64,000 nt of DNA, from the NCBI GenBank assembly GCA_028023455.1, contig JAQFVV010000017.1, positions 4,308,098 through 4,372,097 of the forward strand. Direction: 5' to 3'. A program made the position numbers and the translations under genes. The notes below the pieces were generated by a model that was not told the origin of the DNA, ran no database searches, and saw only the letters and a list, made by a program, of their open reading frames with translations. Source of the DNA: Epiperipatus broadwayi. Lineage: Eukaryota > Onychophora > Udeonychophora > Euonychophora > Peripatidae. Below, in pieces: positions 11,741 to 22,797 of this stretch; within the stretch, counting starts at the first letter, position 1; each line of letters opens with the position of its first letter.

Positions 11741-12870
11741 AGATCAAAATTTTCCAGTGCCTTTATGTTATATCAATCAGAATCAGTGTCTCATTTCTCC
11801 AATAAGTTTAGCAGGATAACATCCCTCTATGTAACTTATTTAGTTAAAATAGTTACAACACTAAAATGAAATATCTTAACAACTATTCAATGCAATAGTG
11901 TCTGTAATCTGCGTTACACTTTATCAATAAATCTGTCTTGCTTCCTAGTTAAGTTGATCCATGTTTTCAAGCAGATAATCAACCAAGCTAAATATGACTG
12001 AGGGTCTTCATTGTATCACTGATTCATAATATATCTATGCTTTTTTTAATATTTAATTACTAAAACATTCTTACAGGTTGCATTCAAACATACACATATT
12101 CTATAGATTGTCATTAATTGGCAAGAAGAACAGTGTATTGTAAATTTATAACATCATCTTTCCTATTGCATTGTCAAATCTATATTATATTAATATAATT
12201 TACATTCTTTTTTAACAATGCTTCTTTAATTACAATCTGCAAACACATTACAAATACATGACTACAAATATATATGAACATATGTAAAATTATATGTTCA
12301 TGTTTGTCTGCATTCACGTATTTGTATTGTGTTTGTTATAGTTCTGAAAAAGATTGCTGGGGCAATTGAAACTGTAAATAGTGGGTTGTAATTATATAAA
12401 GTGTTGTAAAAGTAATAAAGAACATAAATGATACTAATATTATATTGTAAATTTATATGCTAAAGTATGAAGTTTTTGCTCATTTGTTTAAATTTTAAAA
12501 TCCCACTATCAAACTTATATACATCTTGATACTCTATAATACTGGTTAAAAAAAATTGGAGATAATACAAAACACTAATTTTCATTCCAAATGCCTCCAC
12601 TTATTCATCACTAAACTGTGTTCTATGGATAAACTTTCATGAATAGCTAGAGTCACAAAACTTGCTGACCAAGTCAATAAAAACAATATATAAACTATAT
12701 TTTTTCTCACAACAGTTTCCATACATTTTACTATTGATAGCCTTTCTTGATTCTTGAACACTGCACAGAGCTTTGATAACCTCTTATCTATAATTGGATA
12801 TAATTTTAGAGATTATTTTGCTGGATTGATAATAAGGATATTGGATTATAATTACTGCAATATTTTCTAT
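11741..12870. other. Intergenic DNA with one Penelope-type stem motif
   Basis: Non-coding AT-rich sequence. At 12344-12374 the plus strand reads CTGAAAA, then GATTGC / GCAATT around TGGG, then GAAAC. It is one of about eleven such stem motifs in the window (family E, see findings) and shares its stem sequence with the copy at 62976-63008. Confidence 0.5.
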
Positions 12871-13020
12871 TTTCTTTAGGTAAGATTTGAAATACCAGGC
12901 ACTCGTCTACCTGGAGCCTAATTGTAAATATAGGGAATTTGAATACAGACGTCCAAGCCGCTTCACTATCCACACTATCTTATACTATTGACACACATGG
13001 CCATACATATGCAGAAAAGA

Positions 13021-13084
13021 TAAATAATCACCAATATACATATTTCATGCTAAACCAGCACTCATCAGTTGGTCCAGATTAACA
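13021..13084 (-). ncRNA. Hammerhead ribozyme-like motif, family B
   Basis: Minus strand: helix I ACCAA / UUGGU, with an outer AAU / AUU-type extension across an internal loop; intact CUGAUGA (13062-13068); helix II GUGCU / AGCAU around GGUUU; GAAA; short helix III AUA / UAU around UG; then A17. All core positions are intact. Predicted cleavage is after the UA preceding UUGGUG. Confidence 0.65.
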
Positions 13085-13493
13085 TCTCCCATATATATAT
13101 ATAAACAGTGCTCAGTTTTTATTAAAATAGCAAAACCTTATATTTTAATGGACAAGTTTCAACTTACTCCAACCTCCAACTCTCCAACCATACATACCAT
13201 TGAAAATCTGATGATAGAATTCCCAAATCCCATGCTGATGCCAATATTATTGTCGAACCCATGTTGACCTCAAGTCACTTTGACCTCTCACATATAGGAC
13301 AGTCTCCATTTAAATACATAGAAGAGGGATGGACAGAATGCAGGCTTAATATGTAAGATTTGAAATACCAGGCACTTATACCTGGAGCCTAATTGTAAAT
13401 ATATAGGGGATTTGAATACAGACTTTCAAACCCCTTCACTATCCACATTATCTCATACTACTGATACACATGACCACACCCATGCAGAAAAAA

Positions 13494-13556
13494 TAAATAA
13501 TTACCAATATACGTATTTCATACTAAACCAGCACTCATCAGTTGGTTTAGATTATC
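13494..13556 (-). ncRNA. Hammerhead ribozyme-like motif, family B
   Basis: Minus strand: AUAAU ... ACCAA, CUGAUGA (13535-13541), helix II GUGCU / AGUAU around GGUUU, GAAA, helix III AUA / UAU around CG, A17, UUGGU ... AUUAU. Helix II keeps pairing through G-U pairs. The core is intact. Confidence 0.65.
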
Positions 13557-13608
13557 CATTTTTTACTATTAATTTTCAACTCCTTTAAACCGTTATAAAA
13601 ACTCTTTT

Positions 13609-14026
13609 TAAAATGATATTAAGGATGTATATTGTTAAAAATAATGTTAATAAATTAGTGTATAATTCTAAAAATGTTATATCTATCAAGCAGAATAGAA
13701 ATGTTAAATGTCAAATTTTTTGTGGATGTATGTTATCATATATAGGTGAATCGAGGTGCAATGAGGAAAAAAATATTAAAGGAGCATAAATTGTTATACA
13801 ATCATGTAAAAAGTAAAAAATGACTGCTTCAGTTTTCTTGGATCATGAAAGGACATGTAAATATAAATTTAAGTTTGATATTGAAAGGGTTAAGATTCTT
13901 CACAAAGAGAGAAACCATAATAAAATAAAAATTAAGGAGGCAATTTTAATAAATAGAAATGAAATGAATATAATTAATAGACAAGCTGCTAACATTAAAA
14001 TTCAGGATTCATGGGATTTGAATTGA
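13609..14026 (+). pseudogene. Penelope-like element GIY-YIG fragment
   Basis: One plus-strand frame carries CQIFCGCMLSYIGESRC (from 13709), matching the cysteine-containing loop and YIG half of the GIY-YIG endonuclease found at the C terminus of Penelope-like retroelements. After two in-frame stops (about 13780-13815) the same frame continues FDIERVKILHKERNHNKIKI and KEAILINRNEMNIINRQ, the typical tail of these proteins. In an intact element this nuclease nicks target DNA for reverse transcription. The reverse transcriptase domain is not visible upstream. It is a dead 3' fragment. Confidence 0.8.
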
Positions 14027-14176
14027 TGCCATTTGCTTCTGGTTTGTTTTTAAATTTAACAGTAGTTGAGAAGGGTTAAGGAATTAACTAAAAGTACTTC
14101 TGCAGATTGAAAGATTGTATATGTATTAGTTAATTACCATTATATTTATTAGTTTTATTGTTATTACAATAATTTT

Positions 14177-14186
14177 TAATTAACAG

Positions 14187-14226
<40 letters not shown>

Positions 14227-14275
14227 CTGTTAATTAATAAATATATATATATATATATATATTTATTAATCATGA
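14177..14275. repeat. Palindrome with (TA)n centre
   Basis: TAATTAACAGACATTTTATA and its complement flank about 25 bp of alternating TA (14177-14237). A second TA run framed by TTAATAAATA / TATTTATTAA follows. This forms a strong hairpin. Confidence 0.85.
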
Positions 14276-14693
14276 ACTATGTCTAAATAAAGTATTGATA
14301 GGAAGTTCAGGATGATGAAGTGATACAACAATACCATCTATGCTTGCGTAAGTATTTTAAATAATCCAATATATTTTATTTTGTCCTGTGCAATTGAAAG
14401 ATTTAAAGCCTAATAATTATTGACAGTTATTCCTTAATAAATTATTAGATGATTTTATTATCTGTAGTTTTATTAATCCTTACTGATTGGCTTCCTTTAA
14501 TCCAACATCCTATGACTCTAGGCTTTGGTCATAGCTATAAATGCATGAATTATTTAATCCTTTTAATGTTTTTCAGAAAGATTTATTTGCTTTTATGGTT
14601 ATAAAAATTCCTAAGGAAATAATATATATTCCATAGCAGAATGAGATAATTCTAAAACATCAATATATGCACAAGCATCAAATAAATTTATTT

Positions 14694-14698
<5 letters not shown>

Positions 14699-14749
<51 letters not shown>

Positions 14750-14800
14750 ATATATATATATATACAGTATATATATATATATATATACTGTATATATAAT
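14699..14800. repeat. (TA)n microsatellite abutting a LINE 5' truncation
   Basis: TA alternation with small interruptions, including a TACAGTA...TACTGTA mini-palindrome near 14763-14790. It directly precedes the first LINE-like sequence. Confidence 0.85.
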
Positions 14801-16092
14801 CCCTTTGCATACTACATCTTTTGAATCTAGTGGTAAAGATTTGAGCAGTTTCAAAGCATATCACAGGCATCTACCTCTCCCTTTATGGGAAAGTCACCCT
14901 CCGCAATTTTCTAGTGTTTCCTAAAATAGCTTATTACCTCTCCATTGTTCTACCTACACATTCCTTTATATCCAAAATCAATTCCCTTTGCACCCGTTTT
15001 CTCTGGGGCAGAAAGGTGATGCCATCAGCCAAAAAGAACTTGTTTTCCTAAAAACCTCAATGGGCTGGGTCTGCACTCCATTGACACTCTTCTGATCCAC
15101 AGATCTCACAACCTTATCCTCACACTCCTGTCATTTTCCTGCCAACCTTGTGCATATCATTATCACACCCACTGACCCTCTTTCTCCCAGTGGCAGGCCC
15201 AGGTCATGGACCTCACTCATTGCCAACATACTTCAAAAGGCTGGCTTTGTTATACCATCCATCAGTGGCAAACTAAAGTACTGGGAGATTTTCAATCAGA
15301 CCACAGTCTTCTCCATTGTGTCCTCTACATTCCTCAAACTTATCAATGCTCAATTAATCTGAAAATTCAAAAGGTGGTCCCTTGAGGCAAAATTCCTTGA
15401 TTGCCTCAAAACCAATCTTCACTCCCTTCCCACAAATCAATTTTTGGTTAACCATAGGGGTTTCACCAAGATCTCTCCTGTATGCCAGCTCTGTAGAACT
15501 GACTATGAAACCCTCCAGCACTTCCTACTTAAATGTCCCTTTCTGCTTGGAGTGAGACATGTCATCAACTCTTGCCTTTCCTTGCACAGGAATACCATCT
15601 TCAACCTCCAAGAATCCATAAAAACAGGGGTCTTTGCAACTATTAGATTATCAGTTTTCCTCGTCTGTGCACTCTGGTTGCTCCAGTGTGCCATTATTTT
15701 TGACCTGAGAGTATACTCAGTGAATCTAAAAGCTATTGGATTTAATTTGCCTCTCAAAACCAGAGATACCAAACTATCCCCACCTCCACTCCTCACAGAC
15801 CCTTGGGCAATCCTCCAACTCTTATTCTCTCAGCCTCTGTCATAGGACTTAATCATCAAATGTTTGTGACCCATGTGGTGCTTGCTCAACAAAGACATGC
15901 ATCTTGGACTGGTCTGGACTACAAACCATTTCCCCTTTCCATTTCCCATTCCCTTTTCACATGTATCCTTCCCCTCTAACCATGTAGCTTCTGAAATTTC
16001 AATTTATCATATAATCACTTCCTTGTAAACCTTTTTCTAACTGTATTTGTATCTGTTTTTTTTTATGAATAAACTTTCATCATTGAGAAAAA
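14800..16092 (+). mobile_element. 5'-truncated non-LTR retrotransposon (LINE), L1/Tx1-like
   Basis: GC content rises sharply, and broken frames encode the C-terminal third of a LINE polymerase. The frame 15444-15845 has CQLCRTDYETLQHFLLKC, a C-x2-C-x7-H-x4-C knuckle typical after the reverse transcriptase domain, followed by GVFATIRLSVFLVCALWLLQ. Upstream DNA around 15040-15080 (TGGGCTGGGTCTGCACTC) matches 24441-24460 in the second LINE. The 3' end is marked by a polyadenylation-like AATAAA near 16066 and an A-run (16087-16095). The reverse transcriptase core is missing. Frameshifts and stops show it is dead. Confidence 0.85.
15444..15845 (+). pseudogene. LINE polymerase C-terminal fragment with CCHC knuckle
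   Basis: An open frame of 133 codons, the longest surviving piece of the truncated LINE. Residues about 16-33 are the C-x2-C-x7-H-x4-C zinc-knuckle-like motif. The following hydrophobic block aligns with residues about 105-130 of the related frame at 24703-25191 (KAGVFADIRSATFLIYSLWL there, KTGVFATIRLSVFLVCALWL here). The knuckle is thought to help bind element RNA during target-primed reverse transcription. The frame is not a standalone gene. Confidence 0.8.
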
Positions 16093-16644
16093 AAAATGTT
16101 TGAGCAGTTGTTATTTGCCGTTTAAATTTCCTTTGATATATATTATTTCCCATATGTTTATGACTGACCTTACTGTTGTTTCCAGAGTAATTTTGTCATC
16201 ATTCCATATGCACATACATAAAATGCTACTTGAATTTGACTATTTATACTTGAAAATTGCATTATAGGGAAATGAATTCCTCTGAGCACCAGTTTAATAT
16301 ATCCTAGGTGTTATTAAGTCATGATTTACATTTGAACTTCACCATTGGAGGCAAACGTAAGTTATTCTTTCAATACTTCATCTCTAAGCTTTTCTTACAT
16401 TTGTACAATTTAAATGTACATCTTTTAGCATTTGCTGTTGAGGAAAAACTTTTATTTCAATGAATTCTAGTTGTTTTCTCAACCAGTTTCATTGCCAGGT
16501 GATATTTCCAAGCTCACAGTTCTTTGTTTTAATTTTCTTGTAGGAATTATTGTTGTAGGAGGGAATTTAATAAATAATCACTTTTAAATTCAAAATTGTT
16601 TTTAAATATTATTTACAGAATAGATGTACAATATCTGTACTATG

Positions 16645-16840
16645 AATGTCACATGATCATTATTTCTTATGCTTGCTCATAACTGTTGTTAAAACAGGCA
16701 AAACTCTCCAAACAGGAGTGCAGTGAGTAGGCACTAGATAGGGATTTTATGCACAAACCTTCATGCATTGATTACTCTGGTTTGCACTGAGTGGCACTAC
16801 TGTATGGAGAGTTTTGCATGTTTTATAATGAATATCTTAG
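16645..16840. repeat. Family A repeat, foldback copy
   Basis: TCACATGATCATTATTTC, CTTATGCTTGCTCATAACTG and AAAACAGGCAAAACTCTCC at the left; GGAGAGTTTTGCATGTTTTA at the right. Between them are GAGTAGGCACTAGATAGGG, TTTTATGCACAAACC and GATTACTCTGGTTTGCACTG. The terminal inverted sequence is clear. The hammerhead-like segment is deleted. Confidence 0.8.
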
Positions 16841-17509
16841 GTAACAACTTTAAATTACTACTTTTATTTTAAAGTTTAAAATGTTGTTTTGGTTTCTATT
16901 ATGAAAAGATTATTTCTGCTAGAAGTTTAAATGGTCTCTTAAAATGACCTTATTAAATAAATATTACCTTTTTTCTTAGGAGATGCAAATTACATTAGAT
17001 CATGACTATTTCTTAATCTTAATTTTATAGCTATTGAAATGTGCTCTTACTGTATAGTAAGGTATAGGTCAAACAACGTGGAGATTGAATTACATGGATG
17101 TTGTAAAGATATTGATCAGTTATTTCATTAATCACAAATCTTAAATGAAGTAAAAAAAATTATAATATGTATCTTGACTACAAAAAGGTGATGTACACCT
17201 TAATGGCACAATATATGTATATTAATTCTAATATCTTCATAGATAAATGATGAATTCATATTTCTGGGAGTTTCTGTATAGTAAAAATATAGTAGCTAAA
17301 TAGCTGACTTTCAGTGCAATAACAAGTACTTTCCTCAAACCTTCTTCTTTCTTAAATAATAAGAATGTGTGTGGTGAACTATAAAGTCATTATTTTTTTT
17401 TTCCTTTGTTATTTCCCCTTCATTCTCAAATTCTACTGGTTGAGAAGTTTTATAACCTTTAGCTTTGGAAAAAGTCAAATTTTGTGCAAGACATCTAAAA
17501 AAAATGTAT

Positions 17510-18480
17510 ATAGTTTAATTTTGTTGTCAGTAAATTGTTGCTAGTATTTTATAATGCCATAATTTTTACATATAAGAGCTTCTATATCAGTATTTTATCT
17601 GTTATACAGCTGTAAAATAATTTTACAAGCTTAAATAATGAGTTTTAACTTAAATAAGTGTTTATTCCGCTAAAAATTTTAAATATTTAAATAGCTGATA
17701 ATGTCAATGAAAAATAATGGACTTAAGTTAATATAGTTTAGTCATGATTTAATCATTTAAATGTTTAAAAAGATTGCATTAATTTTAAAGCTCAGAAACC
17801 AGGTTCAAACCCTAATTTGGTTTTTTGGTATCTAAAACTAAAGCTACAACATTTTAATTTATTTTGGTGTTAACATAATACTCTAGTTAAATATTTTAGG
17901 CTAATTTAATTAGAAAAGAATTTATTAAAGCTAATAATTAAAGTTAGAATTTTAAAATAATGAATAAATGAGTATTTACGATCGTTAAAAAAAAAAAGAA
18001 TAAATATTATATTTATTTAATATTATTTACTTAAAATAACATATTCTTAGAATTGTGTAAATTTTAAACAATAATAAATAAAGGTATCAAATTATATTAA
18101 TATTTAGTGTTTTCTTGAAGGTTTGGGACGATGGTGTTTTAGTTGTATTTATACATTGGACTATTTCCATAATCTAATATGCATATTAAATGTCTAAAAA
18201 AATATAACTTTATTTAAATATTCTAAATACATTCAACTGTTAGTAATAGCACGTCAAACAGGTTAGAATATGCACAACGTTTCAAGAGGTATTATTCTCC
18301 CGTCTTCTTCAGATTTCTGGGCTGACAAGTGAAGTATTAGCATGGGATTCAAACCTGGACCCTTAGAATATTGAGTATTGAATTTTAAGGTAACACTATA
18401 ACCAAAATTTTCATGAATTTTTATAACAAAATCTACAAACATTCAATCTGATGATAAAAAATGGTCTAGTCTCTCTTATA
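17510..18480 (-). repeat. Long Penelope-associated repeat, copy 1 (inverted partner of 54.15-55.05 kb)
   Basis: Read in reverse complement, this stretch matches 54.15-55.05 kb over nearly its whole length. Shared blocks include TACAGCTGTAAAATAAT, GAAACCAGGTTCAAAC, GATGGTGTTTTAGTTGTATT and ATTGGACTATTTCC, and on the other strand a tRNA-like segment and a CTGAAGAAGAC stem motif. It carries no protein frame. Since copy 2 directly follows a Penelope-like GIY-YIG remnant, it is probably the terminal (pLTR/UTR) part of such an element. Confidence 0.8.
18289..18420 (-). repeat. tRNA-like segment and GAAGAAG stem motif in the Penelope-associated repeat
   Basis: On the minus strand a degenerate A-box region (TTTTGGTTATAGTG) and B box (GGTTTGAATCC) are followed by CTGAAGAAGAC, a variable loop and TTGAAACG. 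The copy at 54.22-54.37 kb preserves a better B box (GGTTCAAATCT). It looks like a tRNA-derived SINE fused into, or forming part of, a Penelope-like terminal repeat. Confidence 0.55.
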
Positions 18481-18639
18481 TTTCAGAACTCGCACCCATA
18501 TTAAAAATTATTTGTATTTATATATACAATATTAGTTTTCATGCACCTATCTTTGAAATATTTAATAATTCAAAAGACAAAATACATAAGGAGGCTTCAC
18601 ATTAAATTGTGTACAAAATTAATTGCAAAGAACCTAATT

Positions 18640-18880
18640 AGACTTGCCCAGCATAAATGTATGTACTTGGGCCACGAAAAGCAATGAATACTCTTCTATT
18701 TTCTTGGATCATGAGTTACAATTAGGCCATAACTTTGATCTCTCTATGACTGACATTGGTTGTTCTGAGAGAGATGACAGAAAGAGAAATGTGAAGGAAG
18801 CATGGTCAATAGCTAAAGATTATCATGCCATCAATAAAAAGGAACCTAGCACCCATCTGTCTTATAAATGGTACTAGTAA
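18640..18880 (+). pseudogene. Penelope-like element C-terminal tail fragment
   Basis: A 77-codon plus-strand frame (18644-18877) contains GHNFDLSMTDIGCSERDDRK and RNVKEAWSIAKDYHAINKKE, ending near HLSYKW. This is the post-GIY-YIG tail of Penelope-like proteins (family pattern GH-x-hydrophobic-D...RE...R..KEA..I......N). The GIY-YIG core is not intact upstream, so it is a terminal fragment only. Confidence 0.75.
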
Positions 18881-19229
18881 TGACCATTTTTGTCATTAGT
18901 GTGTAAATCTATTCCTAAAATTTCAAATTTATGATAATCTGTTGTTTAATATTCAAAAGAAACTTTATATCTAGATCTCAACTTCCTGTAGTCATGTAAT
19001 TTTATGATTACGATAATACTCAGTATTGAAAGCCCTCAGCTTTGAATAAATTTTTTTACTACAAATTCAAACCTGCTGTGTTGTTAAAAATGCTTTAACA
19101 TTTTTTGAACCAATCTTATGATTTGATAAAAGAGAAGCTTCTTAGGAAAGTACTTGTTATTGTACTGAAACAACAGCTTTTTAGCTATTATATTTTACTA
19201 TATGGAAGCTCCTGGAAATAATATTATGA

Positions 19230-19230
19230 A

Positions 19231-19280
<50 letters not shown>

Positions 19281-19325
19281 TAATATATATTTATGATGAT
19301 ATATATATATATATATATATATCAT
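19230..19325. repeat. (TA)n arrays at the RTE 3' boundary
   Basis: Two TA arrays (about 19235-19277 and 19300-19322) separated by TTCATAATATATATTTATGATGA, with an ATTATGAATTCATA palindromic edge. They abut the 3' end of the RTE element (minus strand). RTE elements commonly end in short tandem repeats, so part of this may be element tail. Confidence 0.8.
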
Positions 19326-19526
19326 CAACCATTATCAATCCACTGCAGGATGAAGGTCTCTCCCAAGTTTAATCCATCTTCTCCAATCTTTAGCTTCTCT
19401 TCTCCACAACACCCTGCACATTTTCTTATTTCATCCATCCATCTCACATGTGATCTCTTTCTGGGTCTTTTACAATTTCTTGGCATCCAGTTTAAAATTT
19501 CAATTGTTTATCTATTATCATCTCTT

Positions 19527-20825
19527 CTAGAAATATGTCCAGCCCAACTCCATTTTCAATCTTTTAATTTTTTCAATAAGGTCAGTAACACCTGTTTGTT
19601 GTCTTACCCATACATTGTGTTTTCGATCTCTTCTTGTTACTCCCAACATACATCTCTCCATACTCCTTTGAGTGCTCTGAAGTCTCTGTATTGATCTTCT
19701 ATTAAGTGTCCAAGTCTCAGATCCATAAGTAAGAACTGGTAAAACACATTTGTTAAAAACCATTCTTTTCAAACACATAGGCATATTTCCTTTTAGTATC
19801 AAGTTATTTCTACCAAAAGCACTCCAACCAAGTTTAATTCTATGATTAATTTCCTCCATTATGTTTCCATCTGTATTAATAATCTGACCAAGGTATTTGT
19901 AACTGTTAACTTCTTCTAATTCTTCATAATCAATCTTTATTTTCATATTATGAGCAAATCGATTAAACATTACTTTAGTCTTTTTAACATTTATCTTTAG
20001 TCCTACTTTTCTACTTTCATCTGCTAACTCCTGCAACATTTCCTGCAGCTCTGAAGCATTATTTGCAAAAACAACTACATCATCTGTGAAATCTAAATGA
20101 CTTAAATACTCTCTATTTACTTTCACTCCTTTAGTTTCCCATTTTAATCCACAAAATACTTCTTGCAGCACTGCTGTAAAAAGTTTTGGAGATATGGAGT
20201 CACCTTGTCTTACACCTTTCTCAATGTTGATTTTTCCAGTATCATTATGTAATCTAATTGTTGCTGTTGCATTTTTATAAATATTCTTTAAAATATGACA
20301 ATATCCTGGATCTATACCTTGATGATCCAATGCTTTAATCACTGAAGAAATGTGTATAGAATCGAATGCCTTTTCATAATCTACAAATCCAAAACATAAT
20401 GACAACTCATATTCGTTTGTCCTTTCTATGACTTCTCTCAATGCCTGGATATGATCTATTGTACTAAAACCACTTTTAAATCCAGCTTGTTCTCCTGGTT
20501 GGTGGAAATCAAAAGTTCTCTGTAGACGAGTTGTAATTATCTTGGTAAAAATTTTATATAAAACTGATAAAGGGCTGATAGGTCTGTAATTTCTAATATC
20601 TTCTTTATCACCTTTTTTAAATATTAATATTATTACTGCATTCTTCCAATCTTCTGGTACATCTTTATCATTTAGACATTTGGTATATAACTTTGCTAAA
20701 ATTGTTTCTATTTCTTCACCTGCTTCTTTTAATATATCAATTATAATTCCATCATTTCCTGGAGCCTTTCTTTTCTTCATACACTTAATTGTATGTCTCA
20801 CTTCTTCATTTAAAATTCTGGGCAA
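19527..20825 (-). pseudogene. RTE ORF, reverse transcriptase part
   Basis: A 432-codon frame. KKRKAPGNDGI (about 17-27) and NYRPISPLSVLYKIF (79-93) are the entry motifs. VDYEKAFDSI (148-157) gives the first catalytic Asp. GVRQGDSISPKLF (204-216) follows. FTDDVVVFA (246-254) is the YxDD box with Thr where Ala is usual. LKINVKKTKVM and YKYLG close the palm and thumb. The C-terminal RTE tail continues past the stop at 19527 in another frame (WAGHISRRDDNR, then TRP/Arg-rich segment to about 19330) after an extra base in an A run. The frame before 20825 also continues upstream in the endonuclease frame if one base is dropped, so the two are halves of one polyprotein. Confidence 0.92.
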
Positions 20826-20868
20826 TTCGGAAGATGTAATAGATATAGTAGGTACTTGTTCTTTATTA

Positions 20869-22155
20869 CTATATAATTCTTGATAAAAAATCTTTTACCA
20901 ATTTCATGATGTCATCTCTCTTTTTAGTAATAATTCCATCTTTTTTTCTTATTGCAGATATAAATTTCCTACCAATACCAAAATGTTGTTTAACATTTTT
21001 GAAACTTTTATTTTCTTCTACAGCTTTCCTTGCTATTTCACAGTTATACTTTCTTATATCATTTTCAACTCTTTTCCGTACCATTTTACAAAATTCGAGA
21101 TATTCAATTCTTTTTAATACATCATTTTTGTATATCTTCATATTCCTTCTTTTCTTCATAAATTCTCTAGTCTCAGTAAAAATTTTATTAGTCAATTGCT
21201 GCTTTTTTCTACCAGCTATGTTTGTTGCAGTTTTTAAAAATGTATCAGTTATTTTCATATTAATTTCATTCAAATCTGAATCCTGTTCAAAATCTCCTAA
21301 CACTTGAAACCTATTTGTAAGTTCTAATTTAAATTCATTAGAATGTTTCTGAAGATTAGGAATATCAACTGTAAATATTGTTTTTCTTAATAAATTTTGT
21401 CTTTCCAGTTTTACATTAACACGTAACTTACACCTTACTAATCGATGATCACTTCCTGTGTTAAATTTATTAAGAACATTACAATCTTGAAATATGTATT
21501 TCCTGTTAGTCAAAATATAATCCAATTCTGCTGTACCTTCATTTGGATGCATCCATGTCCATTTCCTTTTAACATTTTTCTCAAAAAATGAATTCATAAT
21601 ATAAAGTTTTTCTTTTTCTGCAAACTCCACAAGTCTATGTCCTCTCTCATTTCTATTACCATAACCAAAATTACCTATAGCAATTTCATCTTTCATTTGT
21701 TTACCAATTCTAGCATTAAAGTCTCCCATAACAATTTTAAAATGTTGTTTACTCTGATCAAAAGCCTTTTGTACATCCATATAAAAATCTTCTACTACTT
21801 CATCACTATGAGAACTTGTTGGGGCATAAACCTGAATTATCTGCATTTGGTATCTGTTATTAAGTTGTATAACTAATCTTGCCACTCTGTCCGATACACC
21901 ATCAATCTCCACAATATTGTTCTTCCACTTTTTATTTATAATGAATCTTACTCCACTTGTATTTCCAATATGTGTGTCTTTATAATAGAGTATATGTCCA
22001 CTTTTTAAATCAATTGTTTCTTCTCCTTTTCTTCTAACTTCACAAAGTCCAATAATGTCCCATTTAATATAAGACAATTCTTCTTCTAATTCTTGCAATC
22101 TTCCTTCACTTGAAAGTGATCTGCAGTTGTAAGTACCTAAATAAAAAGTCGTCAT
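20869..22155 (-). pseudogene. RTE ORF, endonuclease part
   Basis: The frame is open from 22218, but the first 21 codons are a TA-repeat artefact, so I place the start at the Met at 22155. Residues here count from 22218. LGTYNCRSL (about 27-35) and GLCEVRRKGEE (57-67) hold the catalytic Asn and the metal-binding Glu. VYAPTS, MGDFNARIG (about 164-172), LDYIL and SDHRLVRCKL (about 257) supply the rest of the exonuclease/endonuclease/phosphatase fold. The role is nicking chromosomal DNA for target-primed reverse transcription. A linker region continues to the frame end at 20869. All catalytic motifs I know for the fold are visible. The frame stops early because of the probable frameshift at about 20885. 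Confidence 0.9.
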
Positions 22156-22329
22156 CAAATGGCAGCCTGGGTCCGCAATCAGGTATATGTATATATATAT
22201 ATATTGCCTTGGCAGCAAACAGACTGAAATTTTTGGTATTGGTTAGATGTGAACTACTTTCATATATTTACATACATACACACGCGCACGCACACACTCA
22301 TATATATATACATTAAAAGTATAAAGCTA

Positions 22330-22704
22330 AATTAATCAATGAATAATCAAAATTACCCCAAATTCACAACTCAACCAGAATAGCCAAGAAAATAAACTGT
22401 AAAAAACTACCAATGGTTTCACTGCTACAAGCAGACTTCTCAAGTGTAAAGAACTACAAAATAACATATTTAAACTAAATATTTCCCACAATTCCACTTA
22501 CACCCCATACATCCTTAATAGTAAAAGAACTTGTAAATAAGTTAGTATTCTTTAATTCTTTTAAAGAAGGCAACCATAGTGTCATGAAAATTAATAGTGT
22601 GGCCTGTATTTTTTTTATGGATATACAAAACAGAACTAAGATATTTATTTCTAATCCTACTTTTATGTACCTTTATTCTTTCACTTAAGTCCAAACTACT
22701 CTGA

Positions 22705-22797
<93 letters not shown>

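Larger units (their letters stand above)
12880..13560 (-). repeat. Family B repeat, tandem pair (inverted relative to 7.2-8.0 kb)
   Basis: Two head-to-tail family B copies on the minus strand, with hammerhead-like cores centred at 13065 and 13538, 473 bp apart. The same blocks as at 7.2-8.0 kb appear in reverse complement: GGACCAACTGATGAG, TGATAATTATTTATC-like, a B-box-like TATTCAAAT..CCCTA and the GAAAATCTGATGAT interval. 'TACCTGGAGCC' and 'ATTTGAAATACCAGGCAC' are repeated at the two unit ends. Confidence 0.8.
19325..22195 (-). mobile_element. RTE-type non-LTR retrotransposon, nearly complete
   Basis: A 2.9-kb minus-strand element encoding an apurinic-like endonuclease followed by a reverse transcriptase in the order and length of RTE-clade LINEs, which copy themselves by nicking DNA and priming reverse transcription at the nick. 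Coding sequence runs from about 22155 to about 19330. It is interrupted by what looks like a one-base insertion in an A/T run at about 20885-20890, another at about 19553-19556, and a stop near 19520. Otherwise the frames are long and well conserved, so the insertion is fairly young. Its 5' side abuts a TA run (22187-22203). A decayed second copy is at 29.5-35 kb. Confidence 0.92.

Noticed and set aside
14667-14924. 85-codon frame beginning in a TA repeat
   Set aside because: Mostly translation of (TA)n running by chance into the LINE fragment.
15503-15796. 97-codon minus-strand frame
   Set aside because: Antisense shadow of the LINE C-terminal fragment.
19293-19694. 133-codon plus-strand frame
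   Set aside because: Antisense shadow of the RTE C-terminal region.
20906-21307. 133-codon plus-strand frame
   Set aside because: Antisense shadow of the RTE coding sequence.
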